Assembly: GCF_002556545.1 (NCBI RefSeq)
Contig: NZ_CP022685.1
Location: forward strand, 3,760,001 to 3,824,000
Source of the DNA: Streptomyces formicae
Lineage (GTDB): Bacteria > Actinomycetota > Actinomycetes > Streptomycetales > Streptomycetaceae
Length of the DNA stretch: 64,000 nucleotides
Direction of reading: 5' to 3'
Within the stretch, counting starts at the first letter, position 1. Each line of letters starts with the position of its first letter. Position numbers and translations under genes: made by a program. Below, piece after piece: positions 43,244 through 52,571 of this stretch. The notes under the pieces were generated by a model. It saw only the letters and a program-made list of their open reading frames with translations, was not told where the DNA came from and did not search any database.

Positions 43244-44401
43244 TTGGCCGGATCGGCTGATTTCGACCTGTACCGCCCGTCCGAGGAGCACGACATGCTC
43301 CGCGACGCGATCCGCTCGCTCTCCGAGGCGAAGATCGCTCCGTTCGCCGCCGCGGTGGACGAGGAGGCCCGCTTCCCCCGGGAGGCCCATGACGCGCTGG
43401 TCGCGAACGACCTGCACGCGGTGCACGTACCGGAGAGCTTCGGCGGAGCGGGCGCCGACGCGCTCGCGACCGTCATCGTGATCGAGGAGGTGGCGCGCGT
43501 CTGCGCCTCGTCCTCGCTCATCCCCGCCGTGAACAAGCTGGGCTCCCTGCCGGTCATCCTGTCCGGCTCCGAGGAGCTGAAGAAGAAGTACATGACGCCG
43601 CTCGCCAAGGGCGAGGGCATGTTCTCGTACTGCCTCTCCGAGCCGGACGCCGGTTCGGACGCGGCGGGCATGAAGACGCGCGCGGTCCGCGACGGGGACT
43701 TCTGGGTGCTCAACGGCGTCAAGCGCTGGATCACCAACGCGGGCGAGTCCGAGTACTACACGGTCATGGCCGTCACCGACCCGGAGAAGCGCTCCAAGGG
43801 AATCTCGGCGTTCGTCGTCGAGAAGAGCGACGAGGGCGTCTCCTTCGGCGCCCCGGAGAAGAAGCTCGGCATCAAGGGCTCCCCCACCCGCGAGGTCTAC
43901 CTCGACAACGTCCGCATCCCCGCCGACCGCATGATCGGCGAGGAGGGCACGGGCTTCGCGACCGCCATGAAGACCCTGGACCACACCCGCATCACGATCG
44001 CGGCGCAGGCCCTCGGCATCGCGCAGGGCGCCCTCGACTACGCCAAGGGGTACGTCAAGGAGCGCAAGCAGTTCGGCAAGCCGATCGGCGACTTCCAGGG
44101 CATCCAGTTCATGCTCGCGGACATGGCCATGAAGATCTCGGCCGCCCGCGCGCTGACCTACCAGGCCGCGGCCGCCTCCGAGCGCGGCGACGCCGACCTG
44201 ACCTACCTGGGCGCGGCGGCGAAGTGCTTCGCCTCCGACGTCGCCATGGAGGCCACGACGGACGCGGTGCAGCTCCTCGGCGGGTACGGGTACACCCGTG
44301 ACTACCCCGTCGAGCGGATGATGCGGGACGCGAAGATCACGCAGATCTACGAGGGCACGAACCAGGTCCAGCGGATCGTGATGGCCCGCAACCTGCCGTA
44401 G
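43244..44401 (+). CDS. Acyl-CoA dehydrogenase
   Basis: FAD enzyme that introduces the 2,3-double bond in acyl-CoA. The 385-residue protein carries YCLSEPDAGSDAAGMKT and WITNAGESEYYTVMAV (the two signature regions), the FAD-binding ERKQFGKPIGDFQ and catalytic Glu370 in QIYEGTNQVQRIV. The start is TTG 43244 (MAGSADFDLYRPSEEHDMLR), chosen since the conserved N-terminus begins there and GGAG lies 11 nt upstream; the first in-frame ATG would remove the first conserved helix. The counterpart in mycobacteria, next to purE/purK, is fadE25-like as I recall. Chain-length preference is unknown. Confidence 0.93.
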   Translation: MAGSADFDLYRPSEEHDMLRDAIRSLSEAKIAPFAAAVDEEARFPREAHDALVANDLHAVHVPESFGGAGADALATVIVIEEVARVCASSSLIPAVNKLGSLPVILSGSEELKKKYMTPLAKGEGMFSYCLSEPDAGSDAAGMKTRAVRDGDFWVLNGVKRWITNAGESEYYTVMAVTDPEKRSKGISAFVVEKSDEGVSFGAPEKKLGIKGSPTREVYLDNVRIPADRMIGEEGTGFATAMKTLDHTRITIAAQALGIAQGALDYAKGYVKERKQFGKPIGDFQGIQFMLADMAMKISAARALTYQAAAASERGDADLTYLGAAAKCFASDVAMEATTDAVQLLGGYGYTRDYPVERMMRDAKITQIYEGTNQVQRIVMARNLP

Positions 44402-44420
44402 CCTGCGGCGCTTGAGCGGT

Positions 44421-44460
44421 GACGGTGGCCTCTCCCCGGCTTCGGGGAGAGGCCACCGTC
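44421..44460 (+). terminator. Terminator hairpin after the acyl-CoA dehydrogenase gene
   Basis: A perfect 17-bp stem with arms 44421-44437 and 44444-44460 and a 6-nt loop (GGCTTC), starting 20 bp after the stop codon. Confidence 0.92.
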
Positions 44461-44463
44461 TTG

Positions 44464-44684
44464 AGGGGCGCGGGGAACTGCGCGAGCAACCAAGAACAAA
44501 GCCGCACCCGCGTGGAAACCGCCGTAGGCAGACGCGTCTGCGGGGTTCGCGCCGTGGGCCGCCGCGGGCCGTCGACGGCTGAGCGCGCAGTTCCCCGCGC
44601 CCCTTACGGGGCACGTCGTGCCCGCTCGCGCCCACGCGGCGGAGCCGCACATGTCACAGCCCCGCGCCCCTTACGGGGCGCCCC
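44464..44684. repeat. Composite GC-rich repeat between convergent genes
   Basis: A forward arm (44464-44491) and a reversed partial arm (44578-44611) flank an interior that shares GCAGACGCGTCTGC-like and CCGTCGACGG-like words with the copies at 49621 and 53402. A further tail fragment (CCCGCGCCCCTTACGGGGCG) is at about 44660-44680. The gap between the acyl-CoA dehydrogenase and dipeptidase genes holds nothing else. Confidence 0.9.
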
Positions 44685-44688
44685 TGCC

Positions 44689-45873
44689 TCAGCCGTCCAG
44701 TTGCTCCAGCGTCGCGATCGACGGGCCCCGTCGGGAGCTGATGTCCCGGGAGACGTCCTCCGCCGCGCCGAGCACTCGGACCGCGTTCTGCCACGTCAGC
44801 TTCGCGAGGTCGGGCCGGGACCAGCCACGGTCCAGGAGTTCCGCGATCAGGTTCGGGTAGCCCGCCACGTCGTCAAGGCCGGACGGGGTGAACGCCGTGC
44901 CGTCGTAGTCGCCGCCGATGCCGATGTGGTCGATGCCCGCCACCTCGCGCATGTGGTCGAGGTGGTCGGCGACCGTGGCGGCGGTGGCGATCGGGCGCGG
45001 CGTCGACCGCTCGAAGGCCGCGTGGACCTTCATCGCGTCCGGCGTCGTGTCCAGGTGGTGGAAGCCGTGCGCCCGCATGTTCTCGTCGGCGGCGAGGGTC
45101 CAGTCGACCGCCGCCTGGAGCACGAACTTCGGCACGAAGGTCGCCATCGCGACGCCGCCGTTGGCGGGCAGCCGCTCCAGGACGTCGTCCGGGATGTTGC
45201 GCGGGTGGTCGCAGACCGCGCGCGAGGACGAGTGGGAGAAGATCACCGGCGCCTCGGACGTGTCCAGGGCCGCCCGCATCGTCGTCGCCGCGACGTGCGA
45301 GAGGTCCACCAGCATGCCGACGCGGTTCATCTCGCGGACGACCTCGTGGCCGAACGGCGAGAGGCCGCCGACCCCGGGCTCGTCCGTCGCCGAGTCCGCC
45401 CACGCGATGTTGTCGTTGTGCGTGAGCGTCATGTAGCGGACGCCGAGCGTGTGCAGCGCCCGCAGCGTGGCCAGGGAGTTGTTGATCGAGTGGCCGCCCT
45501 CGGCGCCCATCAGCGAGGCGACGCGGCCCTCGGCGCGGGCCTTCTCCATGTCCGCCGCCGTGAGCGCGCGGGCCAGGTCCGCCGGGTAGCGCGTCAGCAA
45601 CTGGTCGACGCAGTCGATCTGTTCGAGCGTGGCGCTGACCGCCGCGTCGCCGGTGAGGTCCGTGCGGACGTACACCGACCAGAACTGCGCGCCGACGCCG
45701 CCCGCGCGCAGCCGTGCGATGTCCGTGTGCAGGCTGCCGCGCTGGTCCGTGGCGATGTCGAGCTTGTCGATGTCGTAGCCCGCCTTCTCCCGGAGGGCCC
45801 ACGGCAGGTCGTTGTGGCCGTCGACGACGGGGAAGTCGGCGAGTATGGCGCGCGCTTGTTCGAGGGACGTCAT
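44689..45873 (-). CDS. Membrane dipeptidase (renal dipeptidase, M19 family)
   Basis: Zinc peptidase that splits dipeptides, including D-residue-containing and dehydro forms. The 394-residue protein has the full binuclear site: His20 and Asp22 in DGHNDLPW, Glu125 in GAEGGHSI, His193 in DLSHVAAT, His214 in FSHSSSRAV and Asp322 in IGIGGDYDG. There is no signal peptide, so it is probably cytosolic. The start is ATG 45873. It lies 4 bp downstream of purE on the same strand, so it is likely the last gene of the purK-purE transcript. The degenerate paralogue at 38993 is a natural comparison. Confidence 0.95.
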   Translation of the reverse strand: MTSLEQARAILADFPVVDGHNDLPWALREKAGYDIDKLDIATDQRGSLHTDIARLRAGGVGAQFWSVYVRTDLTGDAAVSATLEQIDCVDQLLTRYPADLARALTAADMEKARAEGRVASLMGAEGGHSINNSLATLRALHTLGVRYMTLTHNDNIAWADSATDEPGVGGLSPFGHEVVREMNRVGMLVDLSHVAATTMRAALDTSEAPVIFSHSSSRAVCDHPRNIPDDVLERLPANGGVAMATFVPKFVLQAAVDWTLAADENMRAHGFHHLDTTPDAMKVHAAFERSTPRPIATAATVADHLDHMREVAGIDHIGIGGDYDGTAFTPSGLDDVAGYPNLIAELLDRGWSRPDLAKLTWQNAVRVLGAAEDVSRDISSRRGPSIATLEQLDG

Positions 45874-45877
45874 GCGA

Positions 45878-46411
45878 TCACTTTCCCGAACCGAAGCCGA
45901 AAGCGGAACCCGCTCCCTCGACCTTGGCCCGCAGCCGCTTGCCCTTCTCCGTCGCCTGGTCGTTCAGCTCCTGCTGGAACTCCCGCATGCGGCCGAGGAG
46001 TTCGGCGTCGTGCGCGGCGAGCATGCGGGCCGCGAGCAGGCCCGCGTTGCGCGCGCCGCCGACCGAGACCGTCGCCACCGGCACGCCCGCGGGCATCTGC
46101 ACGATGGAGAGCAGGCTGTCCATGCCGTCCAGGTACTTCAGCGGGACCGGCACGCCGATCACCGGCAGCGGCGTCACCGAGGCGAGCATGCCGGGCAGGT
46201 GGGCCGCGCCGCCCGCGCCCGCGATGATCGCCTTGAGACCGCGCTCGGCGGCCTGCTCGCCGTACGCGATCATCTCGTGCGGCATGCGGTGCGCGGAGAC
46301 GACGTCGACCTCGAAGGGGATCTCGAACTCGGCGAGGGCCTGCGCGGCACCCTCCATCACCGGCCAGTCGGAGTCCGAGCCCATGACGATGCCAACAACA
46401 GGTGCAGTCAT
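45878..46411 (-). CDS. purE: N5-carboxyaminoimidazole ribonucleotide mutase
   Basis: Converts N5-CAIR to CAIR in purine synthesis. The 177-residue protein has [20 protein letters not shown] at the N-terminus, [16 protein letters not shown] (catalytic His) and [15 protein letters not shown]. The start ATG 46411 overlaps the purK stop by 4 nt (ATGA). The last 20 residues are Lys/Gly-rich and specific to this group. Confidence 0.97.
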   Translation of the reverse strand: MTAPVVGIVMGSDSDWPVMEGAAQALAEFEIPFEVDVVSAHRMPHEMIAYGEQAAERGLKAIIAGAGGAAHLPGMLASVTPLPVIGVPVPLKYLDGMDSLLSIVQMPAGVPVATVSVGGARNAGLLAARMLAAHDAELLGRMREFQQELNDQATEKGKRLRAKVEGAGSAFGFGSGK

Positions 46412-47547
46412 TCGGTGATCGTTCCTCTGAGGTAGCCGGCTGCGTGACGGGCGCGCTCCAGCACGTCGTCGAGGTCGTCGCCGTAGGTGTTCACGTGACC
46501 GACCTTGCGGCCGGGCTTCACGTCCTTGCCGTACATGTGGATCTTGAGCTGCGGGTCGCGGGCCATGCAGTGCAGGTACGCGGCGTACATGTCGGGGTAG
46601 TCCCCGCCGAGCACGTTGCCCATCACGGTCCACTTCGCGCGCGGGCGCGGGTCGCCGAGCGGCAGGTCGAGGACCGCGCGGACGTGGTTGGCGAACTGCG
46701 AGGTCACCGCGCCGTCCTGCGTCCAGTGCCCGGAGTTGTGCGGGCGCATCGCCAGTTCGTTGACGAGGATGCGTCCCTCGGGCGTCTCGAAGAGCTCGAC
46801 CGCGAGGTGGCCGACCACGCCGAGCTCCTTGGCCACGCGCAGCGCGAGCTCCTGCGCCTCGCCCGCGAGGGCCTCGGAGAGGCCGGGGGCCGGAGCGATC
46901 ACCGTGTCGCAGACGCCGTCGACCTGCTGGGACTCGACGACGGGATAGGCCACGGCCTGGCCGTGCGGCGAGCGGACGACGTTCGCCGCCAGTTCGCGCA
47001 CGAAGTCAACCTTCTCCTCGGCGAGGACGGGAACCCCGGCCCTGAACGGATCGGCGGCGTCCTCGACGGAACGTACGAACCACACCCCCTTCCCGTCGTA
47101 ACCGCCGCGCACCGTCTTCAGGATCACGGGGAAACCCGCGCCCTCCGCCGCGAAGGCCGCCACGTCGGCCGGATCGCGCACGATCCGGTGGCGTGGACAC
47201 GGCACGCCGATCTCCATGAGCTTCTCGCGCATCACGCCCTTGTCCTGGGCGTGCACCAACGCGTCGGGCCCCGGACGCACGGGAATGCCGTCCGCCTCCA
47301 GGGCCCGCAGATGCTCGGTGGGTACGTGTTCGTGATCAAAGGTGATCACGTCGCAGCCCCGCGCGAAGTCACGCAGCGTGTCGAGGTCGCGATAGTCGCC
47401 GATGACGACATCGCTGACGACCTGCGCCGCGGAATCCTGTGGGGTGTCACTGAGGAGCTTGAACTTGATGCCGAGCGGGATGCCCGCCTCGTGTGTCATA
47501 CGAGCGAGCTGCCCCCCGCCGACCATGCCGACTACCGGGAACGTCAC
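46408..47547 (-). CDS. purK: N5-carboxyaminoimidazole ribonucleotide synthase
   Basis: ATP-grasp enzyme making N5-CAIR from AIR, ATP and bicarbonate. The 379-residue protein begins [20 protein letters not shown] and shows the ATP-grasp blocks [37 protein letters not shown] and [20 protein letters not shown]. The start is GTG 47547, 6 nt after a TACCCT -10 (47554-47559), so the transcript is probably leaderless. It is coupled to purE and divergent from GtrA, the same order as in mycobacteria from memory. Confidence 0.96.
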   Translation of the reverse strand: MTFPVVGMVGGGQLARMTHEAGIPLGIKFKLLSDTPQDSAAQVVSDVVIGDYRDLDTLRDFARGCDVITFDHEHVPTEHLRALEADGIPVRPGPDALVHAQDKGVMREKLMEIGVPCPRHRIVRDPADVAAFAAEGAGFPVILKTVRGGYDGKGVWFVRSVEDAADPFRAGVPVLAEEKVDFVRELAANVVRSPHGQAVAYPVVESQQVDGVCDTVIAPAPGLSEALAGEAQELALRVAKELGVVGHLAVELFETPEGRILVNELAMRPHNSGHWTQDGAVTSQFANHVRAVLDLPLGDPRPRAKWTVMGNVLGGDYPDMYAAYLHCMARDPQLKIHMYGKDVKPGRKVGHVNTYGDDLDDVLERARHAAGYLRGTITE

Positions 47548-47553
47548 ACCCCC

Positions 47554-47575
47554 AGGGTATCGGCCGGTATCGGCC
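47554..47575 (-). promoter_or_regulatory. purK promoter with a tandem 10-bp repeat
   Basis: GGTATCGGCC occurs twice head to tail (47556-47565 and 47566-47575). On the purK strand the proximal copy contains the TACCCT -10 junction (47559-47554), with GTG 6 nt beyond. The repeat covers the -10 to -30 interval, where a regulator could act. Confidence 0.45.
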
Positions 47576-47781
47576 ACCCGGGAACGGCCGGATCCCCGCA
47601 CCCCCACGGCCCTTCCTGTCACAGGGCCGCCACAGAGTCCGAGCGCCCCCGCGCGCCGACGGAGCGCGCTGGTTAGCATGGCTGGGTTGACGCGACCGTA
47701 TGACCAATCCGTCGGCATGTACGCGACCGAGTACTGACGACCCAGTACTGACGAACATCGACGGGGGTTGGGGCGACCACC

Positions 47782-48291
47782 ATGACGGAACATGGCGCAC
47801 TGCGGGTACGCCTTGACCGGCTGGGCCGCGAGGTGGCCAAGTTCGGGGCCGTGGGGGCGGTCGGGACGCTGGTGAACTTCGGCGTCTTCAACCTCGTGCG
47901 CCACCTCACCGATCTGCACGTGGTGCGCGCGAGCGTGATCGCGACGGTCGTCGCGATCGTCTTCAACTACGTGGGGTTCCGGTACTTCACGTACCGCGAC
48001 CGCGACAAGAGCGGCCGCACCAAGGAACTCACCCTGTTCCTGCTGTTCAGCGTGGTCGGCCTGGTCATCGAGAACGGCGTGCTCTACGCCGCGACGTACT
48101 GGTTCGGCTGGGACGGCAAGCTGGAGGCGAACTTCTTCAAGTTCCTCGGCATGGGCATCGCGACGCTCTTCCGCTTCTGGTCGTACCGCACCTGGGTCTT
48201 CAAGGCGCTGCCCGCCCGCGAGGCGGTCGCCCATGCCGAATCGTTCCTGGAGGAATCGGACGAGCGGCCCGTGGCGCGCCGCGCGAGCTGA
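47782..48291 (+). CDS. GtrA family membrane protein
   Basis: GtrA-like proteins are four-span membrane proteins thought to move polyprenyl-phosphate-linked sugars across the membrane. This 169-residue protein has spans at about 20-40 (VAKFGAVGAVGTLVNFGVFN), 52-70, 86-108 (LTLFLLFSVVGLVIENGVLY) and 120-140, plus the family pattern FRYFTYRD and FWSYRTWVFK. The start is ATG 47782. Given the nearby glycosyltransferases and LCP ligases, it may supply lipid-linked sugars for the wall polymer; this is inference. Confidence 0.9.
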   Translation: MTEHGALRVRLDRLGREVAKFGAVGAVGTLVNFGVFNLVRHLTDLHVVRASVIATVVAIVFNYVGFRYFTYRDRDKSGRTKELTLFLLFSVVGLVIENGVLYAATYWFGWDGKLEANFFKFLGMGIATLFRFWSYRTWVFKALPAREAVAHAESFLEESDERPVARRAS

Positions 48292-48315
48292 CATCGGGCC
48301 TCCGGGGCCGTAGGG

Positions 48316-49596
48316 CTAGCGGACGGTCTTCTCGTCCGGGTGGTCGCCCTCCACGCCCCTCGCGAGCGGCGTACGGGACAGGAAGAGCCCGAACACCGGC
48401 GGCTTCGTCTGGAGCATCTCCAGGCGCCCGCCGTCCGCCTCGGCCAGATCCCTGGCCACCGCGAGACCGATACCCGTCGAGTTGCGGCCGCTGATGGTCC
48501 GCTCGAAGATCCGCGCGCCCAGGTCCGGCGGAACCCCAGGGCCCTCGTCCGTGACCTCGATGACCGCCTGGTTGCCGGTGACGCGGGTGCGCAGCGCGAC
48601 CGTGCCGCCGCCGTGCATGAGCGAGTTCTCGATCAGCGCGGCGAGCACCTGGGCGACCGCCCCTGGCGTGCCCACGGCCTCCAAGTGGCGCTTGCCCGAG
48701 CTGACGATGGCGCGGCCCGCGCTGCGGTAGGCCGGGCGCCACTCCTCCAGCTGCTGCTTGACCACCTCGTCCAGGTCGAAGGCGACGGCGGATCCGGTGC
48801 GCGGGTCCCGTGAGTTGGTGAGCAGCCGCTCCACGACGTCGGTGAGCCGCTCGACCTGCGCGAGCGCGATCGTCGCCTCCTCCTTCACCTCGTTCAGGTC
48901 GTCGGTCATGGTGATCTCCTCCAGCCGCATGGACAGCGCGGTCAGCGGCGTGCGCAGCTGGTGCGAGGCGTCGGCGGCGAGCCTGCGCTCGGCGGTCAGC
49001 ATCCGGCCGATGCGCTCGGCGGAGCCGTCGAGGACGTCGGCGACGCGGTCGAGCTCGGGCACCCCGTACCGCTTGTGCCGGGGCCTCGGGTCGCCCGAGC
49101 CGAGGCGCTCCGCGGTCTCGGCGAGGTCGGTGAGCGGGGACGCGAGGCGGTTGGCCTGGCGTACGGCGAGGAGTACGGCGGCGATGATGGCGAGCAGCGC
49201 CACGGCACCGATGATCAGGAGCGTGCGGCCGACCTCGCGGGTGACGGCGGCGCGCGGCTCCTCGACGGTGACCTCCTCGCCCTGCTCGCCGGGGCGGGTC
49301 GCGCTGATCACGTCGCCGGTGGGGCGGGTGCCGATCTCGATGGCGTCGCGGCCGGGGATCTCGATGCGGGCGTACCGGTCGGACGCGACCTGGTCGCGCA
49401 GGATCGAGCCGCTGATGCGCTCGTCGCCGATCAGCCGGCTGTCGACGATGCTGGCGAGACGCAGGGCCTCGCCTTCCACTCGCTCCTGAGCGCTGTTGCT
49501 GATGGTCCGTGTCTCTACGATCACGAGGCTCACGCCGAAGACGGCGATGACCACAAGGACGACGGCGAGGGTGGAGTTGATCAGTCGGCGACGCAT
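48316..49596 (-). CDS. Two-component sensor histidine kinase
   Basis: A 426-residue membrane kinase. Span one is at about 7-28 and span two at about 126-148, enclosing a ~95-residue extracytoplasmic sensor. A HAMP linker (ANRLASPLTDLAETAERLGS) leads to the phospho-acceptor His212 in AADASHQLRTPLTALSMRL. The ATPase has the N box (LAALIENSLMHGG), DEGPGVPPDLGARIFER and GRNSTGIGLAVARDLAEADG. It starts at ATG 49596. Its probable partner regulator lies upstream in the same direction, but a 179-bp gap with a palindromic repeat separates them. Signal unknown. Confidence 0.93.
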   Translation of the reverse strand: MRRRLINSTLAVVLVVIAVFGVSLVIVETRTISNSAQERVEGEALRLASIVDSRLIGDERISGSILRDQVASDRYARIEIPGRDAIEIGTRPTGDVISATRPGEQGEEVTVEEPRAAVTREVGRTLLIIGAVALLAIIAAVLLAVRQANRLASPLTDLAETAERLGSGDPRPRHKRYGVPELDRVADVLDGSAERIGRMLTAERRLAADASHQLRTPLTALSMRLEEITMTDDLNEVKEEATIALAQVERLTDVVERLLTNSRDPRTGSAVAFDLDEVVKQQLEEWRPAYRSAGRAIVSSGKRHLEAVGTPGAVAQVLAALIENSLMHGGGTVALRTRVTGNQAVIEVTDEGPGVPPDLGARIFERTISGRNSTGIGLAVARDLAEADGGRLEMLQTKPPVFGLFLSRTPLARGVEGDHPDEKTVR

Positions 49597-49620
49597 TCAC
49601 CCAGTGTCGCGGATCGAGCG

Positions 49621-49752
49621 CCCCGTAAGGGGCGCGGGGAACTGCGCGATCAGCCGTCGACGGCCCGCAGCCGCGTCTGCCTCCGGCGGGAGTACGGCGG
49701 GTGCGGCTCTGACCTCGGTTGCTCGCGCAGTTCCCCGCGCCCCTTACGGGGC
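49621..49752. repeat. Composite GC-rich repeat within the two-component gene pair
   Basis: Forward arm 49628-49655 and reverse arm 49717-49744, each with a CCCCGTAAGGGG-type outer end, flank a ~60-bp interior similar to that at 53402. It sits between the response-regulator and kinase genes, in one transcription direction, so it could lower kinase expression by folding or termination. Confidence 0.92.
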
Positions 49753-49775
49753 CCTGCCCCCCGGAGGGGGTGCTG

Positions 49776-50453
49776 CTAGCTCTTCTCGAAGCGGAAGCCG
49801 ACGCCCCGGACCGTGGCGATGTAGCGGGGATTCGCCGCGTCGTCGCCCAGCTTCTTGCGGAGCCAGGAGATGTGCATGTCGAGGGTCTTCGTGGAGGACC
49901 ACCACGTCGTGTCCCAGACCTCCCGCATCAGCTGGTCGCGCGTGACGACGCGGCCCGCGTCGCGCACGAGGACCCGGAGGAGGTCGAACTCCTTGGCGGT
50001 GAGCTGGAGTTCCTCGTCGCCCATCCACGCGCGGTGCGACTCGACGTCGATCCGCACGCCGTGCGTGGCGGGCGCCTCCTTGGGCTCGGTGGCGCCGCGC
50101 CTGAGCAGCGCCCGCACCCGGGCGAGCAGCTCGGCGAGACGGAAGGGTTTGGTCACGTAGTCGTCGGCGCCCGCGTCCAGGCCGACGACGGTGTCCACCT
50201 CGTCGGCGCGCGCGGTCAGGATCAGGATCGGCACCGTGAGCCCGTCGGCCCGCAGTCGGCGGGCCACCTCCAGGCCGTCCATGCCGGGCAGTCCCAGGTC
50301 CAGTACGACCAGATCGACGCTGCCCTGCAGTCCGGCGTCGAGAGCGGTCGGGCCGTCCTCACGCACTTCGACCTCGTAACCCTCCCTGCGCAGGGCGCGG
50401 GCCAGCGGCTCCGAGATGGACGCGTCGTCCTCGGCGAGCAGTACACGGGTCAT
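49776..50453 (-). CDS. OmpR-family response regulator
   Basis: A 225-residue regulator. The receiver (1-115) has Asp9/Asp10, phospho-acceptor Asp52 in LVVLDLGLPGMDG and VTKPFRLAEL. The winged-helix DNA-binding domain (about 130-225) has LTAKEFDLLRVLVRDAGRVV and WLRKKLGDDAANPRYIATVR. The start at ATG 50453 was taken because the receiver begins there. It reads leftward with the sensor kinase following. Confidence 0.95.
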   Translation of the reverse strand: MTRVLLAEDDASISEPLARALRREGYEVEVREDGPTALDAGLQGSVDLVVLDLGLPGMDGLEVARRLRADGLTVPILILTARADEVDTVVGLDAGADDYVTKPFRLAELLARVRALLRRGATEPKEAPATHGVRIDVESHRAWMGDEELQLTAKEFDLLRVLVRDAGRVVTRDQLMREVWDTTWWSSTKTLDMHISWLRKKLGDDAANPRYIATVRGVGFRFEKS

Positions 50454-50922
50454 GGGGTGATGGTAGTCCGCAGTGGACAACAGCCGTGCGGTGATCGCGC
50501 AGTGGCCGAGGAAGCCTGCGGCTCTACGGTGTGATTCTGAGAAACACCTTTGAATGTGCGACGTTGGTTGCAGAGCTACCTGTGATCCATGTCTCAAGTC
50601 CTTCCATATGCATCCCTGCCGTGTCGTATGGTGACCCAACGCCTGATGCACTACTCAAGGACCTTTGGCCCGCTGTGCGCGCCTTAGGTCTCTTTTATGT
50701 GCGGGCCGGCTCCGGCCAGCCTTTGAAGGAATGACCTGTGGTCGGGCCCTGCGCGCGAGGATGCGCCAGGGTGTGGATCCCGGAGTCACCGTCCCTCACC
50801 CCCTCGCGTGGGGGTGAACTGCCCCTGGGCGTGGGGTTGGACGGGGGCGACGGTGCCGACCGCCCCCCACCGGGCGCGCTCACGCTCCTGCCGCGCGCGT
50901 CCCGAACCACGAGGATCGACCC
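50454..50922. promoter_or_regulatory. 469-bp divergent region between the response regulator and the peptide transporter
   Basis: No convincing gene. The stretch 50535-50705 is AT-richer than the rest of the window. Possible -10 elements for the transporter are TACGGT (50525-50530) and TATGGT (50627-50632). A 13-codon frame from ATG 50646 (MHYSRTFGPLCAP) could be a leader but has little support. A perfect hairpin, TCACCCCC/GGGGGTGA (50796-50817), lies about 105 nt before the transporter start. GTCCTT (50598) and AAGGAC (about 50655) could pair. A long 5' UTR is likely. Confidence 0.45.
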
Positions 50923-52419
50923 ATGGCGTCCAGCCTGACGAAGGACTCCGCCAGCACCCCTGGCTCTGAGAAGACCTTCTTCGGCCACCCCCGCGGACTG
51001 GCCACACTGTTCATGACCGAGATGTGGGAGCGCTACAGCTTCTACGGCATGAAGGCACTGCTCCCGCTGTATCTGATCGCCCCCGGCGGCATGAACATGA
51101 GTGCCACCACGGCGACGGCGATCTACTCCGTCTACATGTCGATGGTCTACCTGCTCGCCATGCCCGGCGGCTGGATGGCCGACCGTTTCTGGGGACCCCG
51201 CAAGACGGTCATCATCGGTGCCTCCGTCGTCATCCTCGGCCACATCACCCTCGCGCTGCCGAGCTCGGTGACCTTCTTCGCCGGTCTCGCGCTCGTCGCG
51301 CTCGGCTCCGGCCTGCTCAAGGCGAACATCTCCGTGATGGTCGGCCACCTCTACAAGGGTCCCGAGGACCCGCGTCGTGACGGTGGCTTCACGCTCTTCT
51401 ACATCGGCATCAACCTCGGTGCCTTCTTCGCCCCGCTGTCCATCGGCACGGTCGGCGAGAACGTCAACTGGCACCTCGGCTTCGCGCTCGCCGCGCTCGG
51501 CATGGCGCTGGGTCTCGCGCAGTTCGTCCTCGGCTCGCGCCACCTGAGCGGGGAGAGCAGCGTCGTCTCCCAGCCCGCCACGCCCGAGCAGCGCTCGCGC
51601 GCCCTGCGCAACGGCCTGATCTGGCTGATCGTCGCCGCCGCGCTCTACACGATGCTCGGTGTGACCGGGAACTTCGCCGACTGGGCGCTGATGCCGCTCA
51701 TCGTCGCGGGTCTGGTCATCCCGGTCGTCGTACTGGCCCGGATGAAGCGCGACAAGGAGCTCACGCAGCTGGAGCAGGCCAAGCTCTCGGGCTACGTCTG
51801 GTTCTTCGTGGTCGCCGCCGTCTTCTGGATGATCTACGACCAGAACGGCTCGACCCTCTCGATCTTCGGCAAGACCCAGACGACGAACAGCCTGCTCGGG
51901 TTCGACTTCCCGACCTCCTGGTACCAGTCGCTGAACCCGATCTTCATCATGGCGCTCGCCCCCGTGGTCGCCTCGGCGTGGCTGTGGCTGAACAAGCGGG
52001 GCAAGGAGCCGAGCACGGCCGTCAAGTTCGCCTCCAGCCTCACGCTGATCGGCATCTCCTTCGCCGTCTTCCTCATCCCGCTGATCGACACCGCCAACAA
52101 CGGCGGCAAGGTCAGCCCGATGTGGCTGGTGTCGATCTACTTCATCCAGACCGTCGGCGAGCTCTGCCTCTCCCCGGTCGGCCTGTCGCTCACCACGAAG
52201 ATGGCCCCGGCCAAGTACAGCGCCCAGATGATGGGGGTCTGGTTCCTCGCGGTCACCGCGGGCGACTCCGTGACGGGCCTGCTGACGTCGCCGCAGCTCG
52301 GGGTCGACCTGAACACGTCCGGCGCGGTCGCCGTCGAGGCGGTCATCGCGATCCTCGCGGGCTTCGGCATCTGGACCTCCCGCAAGAAGGTCAAGGAACT
52401 CATGGGCTCGGTCAACTGA
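50923..52419 (+). CDS. POT/PTR family proton-coupled peptide transporter
   Basis: Imports di- and tripeptides with protons. The 498-residue protein has about 14 spans. The signatures are visible: FMTEMWERYSFYGMKALLPL (ExxER in helix 1), GPRKTVIIGASVVILGHITL, LKANISVMVGHLYKG and the FTLFYIGINLGAFFAPLSIG block. The start at ATG 50923 has CGAGGA 9 nt upstream. It ends with a clear terminator. Long 5' leader suggests post-transcriptional control. Beside dipeptidase genes it fits peptide scavenging, though these are separate units. Confidence 0.95.
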   Translation: MASSLTKDSASTPGSEKTFFGHPRGLATLFMTEMWERYSFYGMKALLPLYLIAPGGMNMSATTATAIYSVYMSMVYLLAMPGGWMADRFWGPRKTVIIGASVVILGHITLALPSSVTFFAGLALVALGSGLLKANISVMVGHLYKGPEDPRRDGGFTLFYIGINLGAFFAPLSIGTVGENVNWHLGFALAALGMALGLAQFVLGSRHLSGESSVVSQPATPEQRSRALRNGLIWLIVAAALYTMLGVTGNFADWALMPLIVAGLVIPVVVLARMKRDKELTQLEQAKLSGYVWFFVVAAVFWMIYDQNGSTLSIFGKTQTTNSLLGFDFPTSWYQSLNPIFIMALAPVVASAWLWLNKRGKEPSTAVKFASSLTLIGISFAVFLIPLIDTANNGGKVSPMWLVSIYFIQTVGELCLSPVGLSLTTKMAPAKYSAQMMGVWFLAVTAGDSVTGLLTSPQLGVDLNTSGAVAVEAVIAILAGFGIWTSRKKVKELMGSVN

Positions 52420-52447
52420 CCCTCCCCGCCTGAGATTCCCGAACGGG

Positions 52448-52483
52448 GGAAGGGCCGCTGCTCCTCGGAGCAGCGGCCCTTCC
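52448..52483 (+). terminator. Terminator hairpin after the peptide transporter
   Basis: A perfect 16-bp stem (52448-52463 with 52468-52483) closes on a CTCG loop, 29 bp beyond the stop codon. Confidence 0.93.
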
Positions 52484-52571
52484 TTCGTACAGAGGAACGT
52501 TCTGCCACCCGCGGCGGTGGCGCAGAGCGTTTCTGCGCGTCCCCGGCCCCCCGCCGGTGGAGCATCTGGCC

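Noticed and set aside
50646..50687. 13-codon frame (MHYSRTFGPLCAP) as leader peptide of the peptide transporter
   Set aside because: No ribosome site, no biased composition related to the transporter, and a doubtful promoter; mentioned only as part of the gap.
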